DNA from: Lachnospiraceae bacterium YSD2013
GTDB lineage: Bacteria > Bacillota > Clostridia > Lachnospirales > Lachnospiraceae
Length of the DNA: 64,000 nt
Direction of reading: 5' to 3'
NCBI GenBank assembly: GCA_900100895.1
Contig: FMTX01000011.1
Span: 122,802-186,801 of the forward strand
Of this stretch, positions 8,472 to 16,851 are shown one piece after another (within the stretch, counting starts at the first letter, position 1; each line of letters begins with the position of its first letter). The position numbers and the translations under genes are program-made. The notes below the pieces were generated by a model, which was not told the DNA's origin, searched no databases, and saw only the letters and a program-made list of their open reading frames with translations.

Positions 8472-10583
8472 ATGGATGTTAGTCAATACCTAGAGATCTT
8501 CCTTGACGAGACCAAGGAACACTTGCAGAACTTAAACACTCAGATTCTCGAACTCGAACAGGATTCCGAGAACATGGACACCGTTAACGAGATTTTCCGT
8601 GCCGCACACTCCCTTAAGGGTATGGCAGGTACCATGGGCTATAAGAGAATGCAGAATCTTACCCATGATATGGAAAATGTATTTTCAGAGGTTAGAAACG
8701 GTAACATCAAGGTTCAGCCTAATATGATAGATATCCTTTTCCAGTGCCTTGATGCACTTGAAGGTTATCTTGCAAACATTCAGGAAAGTTCCGATGAAGG
8801 TACCGATGACAACGAGCCCCTGATTAAAGCCCTTAACGATATCCTTAACGGCAACGCGGGCGCCGCAGCTCCCACGAAAGAGGATGCAGGCGAAGCCAAA
8901 TCAGAAGCCAAAGAAGAAAAGAAAGAGGCACCTGCTTCCGATTCAAAGGAGAAGTGGATGTCTATTAAGCTTGGTGAGACGGAGAAAGGCCTCTTTGAGA
9001 AAGCCAAAGAAGAGGGCCAGCATTTCTACGGTATCACAGTTTATGTACAGGAAAGCTGTATCCTTAAAGCCGCAAGAGCATTTCTTGTATTCAAGGCTTT
9101 GGAAGAGAAGGGCGAGGTTGTTCTTTCCAATCCTTCCACACAGGATATTGAAGATGAAAAATTTGAATTCGATTTCAGCGTAATCGTGGTAACACCCGAA
9201 TCCTTCGATGATGTTGTTGCCGCTATTAAGAGCGTTTCCGAAATTGAAGATGCATTCGGTCGTGAGCTTACAGAAGCAGACTTTGGTAAGGCTGCAGACG
9301 GCGATTCCGAAGAAGAAGCAGCCGAAGAACCCGCCAAGGAAGAAGCTAAGCCCGCAGAAGCCGAAGAAAAGAAAGAAACTAAGGAACTTCCCGCCAAGGC
9401 CGGCGACAAGAAGCCCGCGGCTAAGCCCGTTGTTAACAGAACAGTTCGTGTAGATATCGAAAAACTCGATGTTCTCATGAACCTTGTATCCGAGCTTATT
9501 ATTGCCAAGAACTCTCTTGTTTCTTCCACAAGCGGCGAAGATACACATAATTCCAACTTCAACGAGCAGATTGAATATCTTGAAAGCGTAACCACCAACC
9601 TTCACGAATCCGTTATGAAGGTTCGAATGGTGCCAATCGAGAGCGTTGTAAGTAAATTCCCTCGAATGATCAGAGATATGCAGAAGTCTCTCGGCAAGAA
9701 GATGGAACTTCACATGACAGGTGAAGAGACAGAACTTGACCGTACCGTAGTAGACGAAATCGGTGATCCTTTGATGCACTTGTTAAGAAATGCAGCCGAC
9801 CACGGTCTTGAAGAAACCGCTGTACGTCTTGAGAGAGGCAAGCCCGAAGTCGGTAACATTTACCTGGATGCTTATCAGGACGGTAACAACGTTGTCATCG
9901 AGGTTAGAGATGACGGTAACGGTATCGATGTTGCCAAGGTAAGAGACAAGGCTATTTCCCGTGGTACTATCACAGCCGAGCAGGCTGAGAACATGTCCGA
10001 CAAGGAAATCGTAGACCTTCTTTTCCTGCCGAGCTTCTCAACCAAGGAACAGGTATCCGAAATTTCCGGTCGAGGCGTAGGTCTTGACGTAGTTAAGTCC
10101 AAGATTGAAGCGTTAAGCGGTGAAGTAGAAGTTAAGACAAAGCTTGGCGAAGGCAGTACATGGATTGTAAGACTTCCTCTTACCCTTGCTATTATCCAGG
10201 CTCTTATGGTTATCGTGGGCGATGAGAAATATGCTATTTCCCTTGGCTCCATTCAGACCATAGAAGATATTTCTCCAAGCGATATCAAGCTTGTACAGAA
10301 CAAAGAAGTTATTCAGCTTAGAGGAACGGTTATTCCTATTATCAGACTCAGCGACGTTGTGGATGCAACATCTTCTAAGGCTCCCGAAGACAACATGGTT
10401 GTCGTAATCGTTAAGAAGGGTGACCGCTTAGCGGGTCTTGTGGTTGATGAACTTATCGGCCAGCAGGAAATCGTTATTAAGTCCCTTGGCAAGTTTGTAA
10501 GCAAATGCAAGTTCATCAGTGGTGCAACGATACTTGGCGATGGCGAAGTAGCATTAATCCTTGATGCCAATGCATTGATTTAA
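8472..10583 (+). CDS. cheA: Chemotaxis histidine kinase CheA
   Basis: The 703-residue protein shows the full CheA domain order: HPt domain with phosphorylated H46 (AAHSLKGMAGTMGY), a charged linker, a CheY/CheB-binding P2 domain (about 160-275), an Ala/Glu/Lys-rich linker (about 278-322), the dimerisation domain, an HATPase domain with HLLRNAADHGLE (N box), DDGNGID and GRGVGLDVVK (G boxes), and a C-terminal CheW-like domain. It phosphorylates CheB and CheY in response to receptor state, in arrays with CheW and receptors at the membrane. cheY is not in this window. Confidence 0.97.
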   Translation: MDVSQYLEIFLDETKEHLQNLNTQILELEQDSENMDTVNEIFRAAHSLKGMAGTMGYKRMQNLTHDMENVFSEVRNGNIKVQPNMIDILFQCLDALEGYLANIQESSDEGTDDNEPLIKALNDILNGNAGAAAPTKEDAGEAKSEAKEEKKEAPASDSKEKWMSIKLGETEKGLFEKAKEEGQHFYGITVYVQESCILKAARAFLVFKALEEKGEVVLSNPSTQDIEDEKFEFDFSVIVVTPESFDDVVAAIKSVSEIEDAFGRELTEADFGKAADGDSEEEAAEEPAKEEAKPAEAEEKKETKELPAKAGDKKPAAKPVVNRTVRVDIEKLDVLMNLVSELIIAKNSLVSSTSGEDTHNSNFNEQIEYLESVTTNLHESVMKVRMVPIESVVSKFPRMIRDMQKSLGKKMELHMTGEETELDRTVVDEIGDPLMHLLRNAADHGLEETAVRLERGKPEVGNIYLDAYQDGNNVVIEVRDDGNGIDVAKVRDKAISRGTITAEQAENMSDKEIVDLLFLPSFSTKEQVSEISGRGVGLDVVKSKIEALSGEVEVKTKLGEGSTWIVRLPLTLAIIQALMVIVGDEKYAISLGSIQTIEDISPSDIKLVQNKEVIQLRGTVIPIIRLSDVVDATSSKAPEDNMVVVIVKKGDRLAGLVVDELIGQQEIVIKSLGKFVSKCKFISGATILGDGEVALILDANALI

Positions 10584-10599
10584 TAGGGGAGGGATTACC

Positions 10600-11064
10600 A
10601 TGGATGAATTAAGAGTTGCAACAGAACTTGACACAACACAGTATATAGTAATTAAAATCGGTGAGGAATCCTACGGCATCAACATTGCATTTGTAGACAA
10701 TATCGTAAGAATGCAGCACATTACACGTGTACCCAAGGTTGCATCCCACATTAAGGGTGTTATCAACCTTCGTGGTATCATAGTTCCGGTAATGAGTTTA
10801 AGACTTAAGATGGGGCTTGAAGAAGACGTTATTACCAAGGCTACAAGAATCATCATTCTTAAGCTTGAAACTCAGGGAACAGTCGGAATAATTGTTGATG
10901 AAGTAAGAGAAGTAATAACACTTGATTCGGAACACATCGAGAAAGTGGCTCAGGACTCCACCAAGTCACCCGAGCACGTTAACTTCGTATCCGCAGTCGG
11001 CAAGACCGGTGACGAACTTGTATCAATTCTCGATCTCAACACGATAACGTTGGAAAATGAATGA
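10600..11064 (+). CDS. cheW: Chemotaxis coupling protein CheW
   Basis: The 154-residue product consists of a single CheW domain, which links chemoreceptors to CheA. Conserved elements include EESYGINIAFVDNI near the start, HIKGVINLRGIIVPVMSLR in the middle and GIIVDEVREVI. The ATG has a good AGGGGAGGG site 8 bases upstream. It follows cheA by 16 bases. Its 3' end overlaps a longer reading of cheC but not the preferred cheC start. Length and motifs are normal. Confidence 0.97.
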   Translation: MDELRVATELDTTQYIVIKIGEESYGINIAFVDNIVRMQHITRVPKVASHIKGVINLRGIIVPVMSLRLKMGLEEDVITKATRIIILKLETQGTVGIIVDEVREVITLDSEHIEKVAQDSTKSPEHVNFVSAVGKTGDELVSILDLNTITLENE

Positions 11065-11083
11065 GGTTAATGGGAGAGAACCT

Positions 11084-11701
11084 ATGGGCGAAATTAGTTT
11101 GGAAAGCATGTCCGAGCAGTATTATGACGTGCTTAAGGAAATCGGAAACATAGGCGCAGGTAACGCAACCACGGCACTTGCGCAGATGCTCCAATGTAAA
11201 GTTGATATGAAGGTACCCCAGGTTAAGCTTCTTGACTTTAACGAAGTCGGAGCCATGATGGGCGGCGAGGAACAGATAATGGCCGGAATCTACCTCTGTG
11301 TAGAGGGAGACATTACCGGAAGTATAATGTTCCTGCTTAGAAAGGATGCGGCCAAGCACCTTGTGTCCAAACTCATGGGCATGGAGCTTCCGGGAGAAGA
11401 TTTGGACGAAATCGGTACCTCTGCGCTTAAGGAAATCGGTAACATTATTACGGGTGCTTATTTGAATTCCTTATCATCGCTTACCAATTTGAAGATTTTC
11501 CCGTCGGTTCCCGACTTGACCATTGATATGGCCGGAGCTATCCTAAGCGTTCCCGCAATTGAATTCGGAACTCTTGGAGACAAGATTTTACTTATTCAGA
11601 CCCAGTTTACCGATGACTGTGAACTGGACGGCTACTTTATTTTGGTACCGGACCTTGAGTCATACGGTAAGATTTTAGGAGCACTTGGAATATCGTTCTA
11701 A
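11084..11701 (+). CDS. cheC: CheY-P phosphatase CheC
   Basis: The 205-residue protein has both phosphatase motifs of CheC/FliY: E19-x2-N22 (EIGNIGAGNATTALAQML) and E117-x2-N120 (EIGNIITGAYLNSL), so both sites look active. CheC dephosphorylates CheY-P and also binds CheD, tuning receptor deamidation. I chose the ATG at 11084, which has a GGGAGAG site at 11072-11078. An in-frame ATG at 11057 would overlap the end of cheW and has no good site. cheD follows 21 bases later, the usual partner order of Bacillus and Clostridia. Confidence 0.94.
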   Translation: MGEISLESMSEQYYDVLKEIGNIGAGNATTALAQMLQCKVDMKVPQVKLLDFNEVGAMMGGEEQIMAGIYLCVEGDITGSIMFLLRKDAAKHLVSKLMGMELPGEDLDEIGTSALKEIGNIITGAYLNSLSSLTNLKIFPSVPDLTIDMAGAILSVPAIEFGTLGDKILLIQTQFTDDCELDGYFILVPDLESYGKILGALGISF

Positions 11702-11722
11702 ATTTGCGGGAGTTAATATTCT

Positions 11723-12208
11723 ATGAGTGAATGTATAAAGGTTGGCATGGCAGACCTAAAGGTGTGCATAAGCCCCGACAGCGTCACAACGTTGGGGCTT
11801 GGCTCCTGCGTAGGTATAGCCATAAGAGATCCCATAACCAAAATCGGAGGCCTTGCGCATGTAATGCTTCCGGATTCGGGAGCAATCAGAAATAACACGA
11901 ATGTATATAAATTCGCAGATACCGGCATTGAAGAACTCGTAGTTCAAATGGAGAAAGCCGGTGCCAAAAGAAACAGAATGGTTGCCAAGATTGCCGGCGG
12001 TGCTCAGATGTTCTCGTTCCAGAACAAGACCGATCTCGTAAGAGTCGGAGACAGAAACGTCGAAGCCAGCAAAAAGAAACTTAAAGAGTTGGGCATTCCC
12101 ATTCTGGCAGAAGATACGGGTCTTAATTTCGGACGTACCGTAATCTTTTATCCTGAGTCGGGTGACTATGTTATCCGTGCAGTGGGTAAGGAAGAGAGGG
12201 TTATTTGA
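11723..12208 (+). CDS. cheD: Chemoreceptor glutamine deamidase CheD
   Basis: The 161-residue protein carries the CheD catalytic residues: C29 in LGLGSCVGIAI and H46 in GGLAHVMLP, with T22/T23 as the expected third residue. CheD converts receptor glutamines to glutamates and is controlled by CheC binding. It lies directly after cheC, and the following small gene begins only two bases after its stop, so all are probably translated from one message. Length and motif order are normal. Confidence 0.96.
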   Translation: MSECIKVGMADLKVCISPDSVTTLGLGSCVGIAIRDPITKIGGLAHVMLPDSGAIRNNTNVYKFADTGIEELVVQMEKAGAKRNRMVAKIAGGAQMFSFQNKTDLVRVGDRNVEASKKKLKELGIPILAEDTGLNFGRTVIFYPESGDYVIRAVGKEERVI

Positions 12209-12209
12209 G

Positions 12210-12497
12210 GTGAACAGAAAACAGTTACCGCTGGTTCTTATGTTGATAGCGGGCGCAATTACCACGCTTACGGTTTATTTTAAGGGGCTTGGTCTTAAGA
12301 CGATGCTTATAGCGCTTTTAGCCGCTATGGTTGCCTTTGGATTTATAGGGTCACTGATTGAATACGTTCTTAATTCTTTTGACAGAAACGAGACAACATC
12401 GGAAGTGTCCGATGAAGGAGAAGTCATAGAAAAAGAAGCTGTAGATCAACCGGTTACTGAAGCGCAGGCGCCTGAAGCCGAAGAAACAGTTGAGTAA
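12210..12497 (+). CDS. Small two-helix membrane protein of the flagellar operon, unknown function
   Basis: The product is 95 residues, with a GTG start at 12210 one base after the cheD stop and a GAGAGGG site at 12194-12200. An upstream in-frame ATG (12162) lies inside cheD and is unlikely. There are two hydrophobic segments, about residues 6-21 (LVLMLIAGAITTLTVY) and 28-52, followed by an acidic tail rich in Glu, Val and Ala (from about residue 58). I do not recognise a named family. Its position between cheD and the sigma factor gene suggests a role tied to motility, but nothing in the sequence shows a mechanism. Confidence 0.75.
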   Translation: MNRKQLPLVLMLIAGAITTLTVYFKGLGLKTMLIALLAAMVAFGFIGSLIEYVLNSFDRNETTSEVSDEGEVIEKEAVDQPVTEAQAPEAEETVE

Positions 12498-12542
12498 ACC
12501 GTGTTCTTTTACCAATAGAAATGCAGGGGATGGCGTAGTTAC

Positions 12543-13313
12543 ATGGACGAACAGGGAAGGAAAAAGCTTTGGGAGAAGTATTCTTCCGAAAAGACAGCTG
12601 AATTAAGAGAACAACTCATACTAGAGTACGCTCCGTTAGTCAAAGTAGTAGCGGGGCGCCTTAGTATGTATTTAGGTTATAACGTGGAGTACGATGATTT
12701 GTGCAGTTACGGCATTTTCGGACTCATTGACGCTATAGATAAGTTTGATTTTTGCAAGGATGTTAAGTTTGAAACTTATGCAAGCCTTCGTATCAGGGGC
12801 TCGATTTTAGATCAGATTCGTAAGATGGACTGGATTCCCCGTACCGTGCGCCAGCGTCAGCGCGATATCGACAAGGCAATGCATGAGATAGAGATTGAGA
12901 CCGGCCATCCCGCATCCGACGAAGAACTCGCCGCGAAACTTGGTATTTCCGGCGATGAGCTTAACGACTGGCAGTCTCAGCTTAAAGTAACGAATGTTAT
13001 TTCATTAAATGAATTCATGGAATCGGGAGCCGAAGTGCCCAATGAGCGTAATCTCGCTTCTCACTTTGAAGGTCCCGAAGAAGTTCTTGACAAAAAGGAA
13101 CTTAAGGAGAAACTTATGGAATCCCTTGAGAGCCTTACGGAGAAAGAAAAACAGGTTATTTTACTGTATTACTACGAAGAACTCACATTAAAAGAAATCA
13201 GCTATGCTCTCGATGTGTCCGAGTCGAGAGTATCACAGTTACACACAAAAGCTTTGTCGAAAATGAGAGAAAAGCTTGGACGATACATGGGAATTCTGTT
13301 AGAATCAAAGTAG
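12543..13313 (+). CDS. fliA: Flagellar RNA polymerase sigma factor, sigma-D/FliA type
   Basis: The 256-residue protein has regions 2, 3 and 4 of sigma-28 factors: YDDLCSYGIFGLIDAIDKFD (region 2.2), FETYASLRIRGSILDQIRKMDWIPR (regions 2.3/2.4) and ESLTEKEKQVILLYYYEELTLKEI with the HTH of region 4.2 (SESRVSQLHTKAL). It directs transcription of late flagellar, motor and chemotaxis genes. As in Bacillus subtilis, where sigD sits near the end of the fla/che operon, it follows cheD. No anti-sigma FlgM gene is present in this window. Confidence 0.95.
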   Translation: MDEQGRKKLWEKYSSEKTAELREQLILEYAPLVKVVAGRLSMYLGYNVEYDDLCSYGIFGLIDAIDKFDFCKDVKFETYASLRIRGSILDQIRKMDWIPRTVRQRQRDIDKAMHEIEIETGHPASDEELAAKLGISGDELNDWQSQLKVTNVISLNEFMESGAEVPNERNLASHFEGPEEVLDKKELKEKLMESLESLTEKEKQVILLYYYEELTLKEISYALDVSESRVSQLHTKALSKMREKLGRYMGILLESK

Positions 13314-13341
13314 GATATAATTTGATTCATGGGGGTTGTTT

Positions 13342-14940
13342 ATGAATGGTTATTTTCAGATAGTAGCAAATAATAATAGGTGCTGCGTCAAGCTGTTTCC
13401 ACCTAAGGACGGGGGTAGTCCGATTAAGCTTGAAGAACTCACCGAATATCTTTCCGTTAAGAATATCGCATATGATTTAAAGGCCCTTGCAGCAACGCTT
13501 TCGGGTCTTTCTGAAGTTTCTTTATTTCCTACCAATACTCCTTTTCAGACCAAAGATTCAGAATATGTAAAGGTTAACTGCGCACCGGATAATATGTCGG
13601 TGTCTGTTTTTATGGTTCCTCCTTTTGAAGGCGGCGCCAAAATGCCCAAGGAAGAGTTCATGCGTGAATTTTCTTCAAGAGGCATCTGCTTTGGCTTTGA
13701 TCAGGCGGCTATCGATAAGTTTCTTAACGAGCGTCATTACTGCACTTGGGAAGTGCTGGTTAAGGGTCAGCCTCCGGTTCAGGGTACAGATGCAAGCATA
13801 GAATATTTCTTTAACACAGATCCCAAGGTTAAGCCTACGCTTTTGGAAGACGGAAGCGTCGATTTCTTTAACCTTAATACCATTAATCATTGTAAGGAAG
13901 GCGACCTTCTGGCAAGACTTACTCCCGCTACGCTTGGTGAGTACGGCACCAATGTTAAGGGCGAGAAGATTAAGCCCCGTGACGTTAAGCAGGCATCGCT
14001 TAAGTACGGTCACAATATCGATATTAACGAAGAAAAGACAGAGTTAAAGTCACAGGTATCGGGACATGTTTCTTTGATTGAAGGCAAGGTATTCGTATCC
14101 AATGTCTTTGAAGTCGAGAACGTTGACAACTCTGTAGGTAACATAGATTATGACGGAAGCGTACGTGTTAACGGTAACGTCTTCGAGAACTTTACCGTTA
14201 AGGCCAAGGGTTCCATCGAGGTACGTGGCGTTGTTGAAGGCGCTTATCTTGAAGCGGGTGAGAATATTACCATCGCCAGAGGCATGAACGGAATGCATAA
14301 GGGTGTTCTTAAGGCCGGTGGCAATATCGTTACCAAGTTCCTCGAGAACGCAACTGCAACCGCAGGCGGATTCCTTGAGTCTGAATCGATTCTTCACTGT
14401 AACGTTACCGCAGGTTCCGATATTAAAGTTACCGGTAAGAGAGGATTTATTTCAGGCGGACGTTCAAGTGCGACCAATTGCATAGAGGTTAAGACCTTAG
14501 GCTCCGAGATGGGTACCGATACGGTAATCGAAGTTGGTATGGACCCGACGGTTAAAATGGCTATTGCCGATCTCCAGAAGAAGATTATGGAGATTAACAA
14601 GCAGCTTGGTACCATAAGACCCGTTCTTGCGGGAGCCAAGCAGAAGCTGGCTCAGGGTATCAAGATGACCACTCCTCAGCTTATGCAGATTCAGCAGCTT
14701 GCCAAGGCCAATAATGCACTTACAGCAGAGTTAAACAAGGCCACCGAAGAACTTAACCAGTTCCAGGGCGCAATGGATGTTACAAGTCCCGAGTCAAAGG
14801 GAACTGTAATCGTAACAGGTAACGTATATCCCGGCACCAAGATTTGTATAGACGACGTATCAATGGTGGTCAAGCAAGCCATGAAATATTGCCGCTTTAT
14901 AAAAGAGGCCGGAGATGTTAAAATGGTAGCGATATATTAA
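13342..14940 (+). CDS. FapA/DUF342 family protein
   Basis: The 532-residue protein belongs to the DUF342 (flagellar assembly protein A) family: an N-terminal alpha/beta region, a central right-handed beta-helix with repeated Gly/Val units (GNVFENFTVKAKGSIEVRGVV, then AGENITIARG and GSDIKVTGKRG), and a coiled coil (about 400-475) before the end. I chose the ATG at 13342 because a GGGGG site ends six bases before it; a TTG six bases upstream is possible but poorer. Family members occur in flagellar operons of Gram-positives, and the exact function is not settled. Placement after fliA fits a motility or cell-surface role. Confidence 0.85.
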   Translation: MNGYFQIVANNNRCCVKLFPPKDGGSPIKLEELTEYLSVKNIAYDLKALAATLSGLSEVSLFPTNTPFQTKDSEYVKVNCAPDNMSVSVFMVPPFEGGAKMPKEEFMREFSSRGICFGFDQAAIDKFLNERHYCTWEVLVKGQPPVQGTDASIEYFFNTDPKVKPTLLEDGSVDFFNLNTINHCKEGDLLARLTPATLGEYGTNVKGEKIKPRDVKQASLKYGHNIDINEEKTELKSQVSGHVSLIEGKVFVSNVFEVENVDNSVGNIDYDGSVRVNGNVFENFTVKAKGSIEVRGVVEGAYLEAGENITIARGMNGMHKGVLKAGGNIVTKFLENATATAGGFLESESILHCNVTAGSDIKVTGKRGFISGGRSSATNCIEVKTLGSEMGTDTVIEVGMDPTVKMAIADLQKKIMEINKQLGTIRPVLAGAKQKLAQGIKMTTPQLMQIQQLAKANNALTAELNKATEELNQFQGAMDVTSPESKGTVIVTGNVYPGTKICIDDVSMVVKQAMKYCRFIKEAGDVKMVAIY

Positions 14941-14966
14941 CGAGCAGTTCAAATGGGGGAATTTGA

Positions 14967-15302
14967 ATGGGATTAGGACCGTTAGAATTGTCGGGTGCAA
15001 TCCAACGATCACAGGATTTTGCAGCCATAAGGCACAATGAAGAACACAAAGGCCAGACCGACCAGGCCAATTTTGTCAACCGCCTGCAAAAGGAGGTTAG
15101 TGATAATGCCAACACCGTTAAGAGCACAAGCGAAGTTCTTAACGAGCAAAAGAAATTCGATGCCAAGGAAAAAGGCTCCAACGAATACACCGGCGACGGC
15201 GGTAAGCGCCGCGATAAGGAGGAGGACGCTCACGGTCACAAGAATGACAAGGACAGCGTTCATCTTAAGATGTCGGAATCAAGTTTTGATATAAGGATTT
15301 AA
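14967..15302 (+). CDS. Hypothetical charged protein of the flagellar operon
   Basis: The product is a 111-residue, very hydrophilic protein with a strong GGGGGAA site before the ATG. It begins MGLGPLELSGAIQRSQDFAA, has many Gln, Asn, Lys and Glu residues, and its second half (about 70-100) is a low-complexity basic/acidic stretch with DKEEDAHGHKNDKD. There are no membrane segments or known motifs. It lies 26 bases after the DUF342 gene and 5 bases before the next gene, so it is clearly part of the operon. A long antisense reading frame exists opposite it, but the binding site and spacing support the plus-strand gene. Confidence 0.7.
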   Translation: MGLGPLELSGAIQRSQDFAAIRHNEEHKGQTDQANFVNRLQKEVSDNANTVKSTSEVLNEQKKFDAKEKGSNEYTGDGGKRRDKEEDAHGHKNDKDSVHLKMSESSFDIRI

Positions 15303-15307
15303 GTTTC

Positions 15308-16117
15308 ATGAGCGTAACAGAAATAGTGTTGTTGGTAATAGGAGGCTTATTTTTCGGAGTAAGCTTCTTTTTACCTGACGGGAAGAAAAAAGAAGAAGAG
15401 CACGTTACCAAGGAAGAGATTAAGAAGTTAATCGACGAGGAAATGGCCAACGCCAAGACCCGTATCGACGATATGGTGGATGAGACCGTTAACTACTCAA
15501 TCGAGAAGACCGAGCGCGCGCTTGAAAAGATTTCCAATGAGAAGATTATGGCGGTGGATGAGTATTCGGAAACCGTTCTTAAGAAGATTAACGACAATCA
15601 CAACGAAGCCGTATTCTTATACGACATGCTTAACGACAAGGACGAGAAGCTTAAGAATGCGGGCGAAGAATTAGAGACTACCCGCACTCAGATAGAGACC
15701 GAGAAGAAAGAACTCGAAGAGCAGAAGCGCATAGAAGAAGAGGCCAAAAAGAAAGCCGACGAAGTGCTCAAGGAAGCCCTCAAGGTCGAAGAAGAGAAGA
15801 AACCTGAGTTTGTTCCTTTCGTACCCGAACGTCTTGAGATTGTCGACGGTGTAGCTGTACCTGTCAAGAAGGACGAGGAAGCACCCGCTCCCAAGCCTGC
15901 GACATCAAAGACCCGTAAGAAATCCACCAAGGAAGCGTCTGTACCCGTTCATTTCGACTCCGACAATGACGGACGCAAGAACTCCAACGAAATGATTAGA
16001 AAGCTCCATGCCGAAGGCATGTCAAATATGCAGATAGCAAGAGAATTAGGCCTCGGAGTAGGCGAAGTCAAGCTTGTAATAGATTTATTTGCATCGCAAA
16101 AAGAAGGTAATTCATGA
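15308..16117 (+). CDS. Membrane-anchored coiled-coil protein with C-terminal HTH (DUF6115-like)
   Basis: The 269-residue protein has an N-terminal hydrophobic anchor (EIVLLVIGGLFFGVSFFL, about 4-21), a long charged coiled coil (about 28-165) and a C-terminal helix-turn-helix-like element (MIRKLHAEGMSNMQIARELG, about 228-247). This layout is that of the DUF6115 family found near the end of fla/che clusters in Firmicutes; the family name is from memory. The HTH could contact DNA or act as a protein-binding helix pair. Its stop overlaps the next start (ATGA at 16114-16117). The function is unknown. Confidence 0.72.
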   Translation: MSVTEIVLLVIGGLFFGVSFFLPDGKKKEEEHVTKEEIKKLIDEEMANAKTRIDDMVDETVNYSIEKTERALEKISNEKIMAVDEYSETVLKKINDNHNEAVFLYDMLNDKDEKLKNAGEELETTRTQIETEKKELEEQKRIEEEAKKKADEVLKEALKVEEEKKPEFVPFVPERLEIVDGVAVPVKKDEEAPAPKPATSKTRKKSTKEASVPVHFDSDNDGRKNSNEMIRKLHAEGMSNMQIARELGLGVGEVKLVIDLFASQKEGNS

Positions 16118-16716
16118 AACTTAAGTCATATTTAAGAGGAATCGGAGCCGGAATGATAGTTACGGCTTTGATAATGGGTGTAGCTGCTCCGAAAGGCAAC
16201 GCCAAGGCGCAGGAACCTGTAAATAACGAAACATTGTTGGAATCGGTTAAAGACGTGTCCGAGGACGAGAGTAACGTAGTTTCGATCTCTGATACCGGCA
16301 AGGAAGTGGTGTCAGTCGAGACGCCGTCATCCGTATCGAGTGAAACATCGGTTAGTTCTGAGACTTCCACGGAAGAAGGCAAGACAGAATTTGTTGATGT
16401 ATCTGCTTCTGTCGAGGAGCCCGAACCGGAGTCCGAGCCCGAACCGGAAGGCCCTCCCGCCATCAACCCTATGCCCGATGATGAGACCGGCTATGTGAAC
16501 AGCGGAGAGACCGTACTTATCAAGGTAATCAAAGGCGACAGCTCCGTAAGCGTAAGCCGCAGAATTTTCGAAGCGGGACTTGTGGAATCCGCAGTCGAAT
16601 TTGACAATTACTTATGCGACAATCACTACGATAAGTCCATCAGCGTAGGCGAGTATGAGATTGAGCAGGGCGCGGATTTTGAAACCATAGCCAAGACTAT
16701 TACGAGAAGAAGATAA
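16114..16716 (+). CDS. Secreted protein with a YceG/MltG-like N-domain but no catalytic domain
   Basis: The 200-residue protein starts with a signal/anchor segment (about 8-28, GIGAGMIVTALIMGVAAP), then a Ser/Glu/Val-rich spacer ending in a Pro-Glu repeat (EEPEPESEPEPEGPP). The C-terminal 65 residues (VLIKVIKGDSSVSVSRRIFE, then YDKSISVGEYEIEQGADFETI) resemble the LysM-like subdomain that precedes the catalytic domain in the endolytic transglycosylase MltG (YceG). The catalytic domain is absent, so a wall-binding or regulatory role is more likely than peptidoglycan cleavage; that is inference. It overlaps the previous gene by four bases and is the last gene before the operon terminator. Confidence 0.7.
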   Translation: MKLKSYLRGIGAGMIVTALIMGVAAPKGNAKAQEPVNNETLLESVKDVSEDESNVVSISDTGKEVVSVETPSSVSSETSVSSETSTEEGKTEFVDVSASVEEPEPESEPEPEGPPAINPMPDDETGYVNSGETVLIKVIKGDSSVSVSRRIFEAGLVESAVEFDNYLCDNHYDKSISVGEYEIEQGADFETIAKTITRRR

Positions 16717-16728
16717 TATATATTATTC

Positions 16729-16760
16729 AAGGTGCAGACTGATGTCTGCACCTTTTTCTT
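16729..16760 (+). terminator. Intrinsic terminator closing the flagellar/chemotaxis operon
   Basis: A perfect 11-bp stem (AAGGTGCAGAC at 16729-16739 with GTCTGCACCTT at 16744-16754) has a TGAT loop and runs into a T-rich tract. It lies 13 bases after the last gene of the flagellar block. Confidence 0.93.
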
Positions 16761-16851
16761 GCGCGCAATTCTTTAACGCGCCGTTATGTTTCTTTGATTA
16801 AAATATCTTATGTAAATTCAAATCAGGCATTTCCTATAAAGGATTAAGACG

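Noticed and set aside
8943..9779. Antisense open frame (278 codons) opposite cheA
   Set aside because: It is composed mostly of Phe, Cys, Leu and Gly runs produced by the opposite strand of Glu/Lys-rich linkers in cheA and has no start signal.
15009..15263. Antisense open frame opposite the 111-residue flagellar-operon gene
   Set aside because: It has a hydrophobic composition without start signals; the plus-strand gene has a strong binding site and operon spacing.
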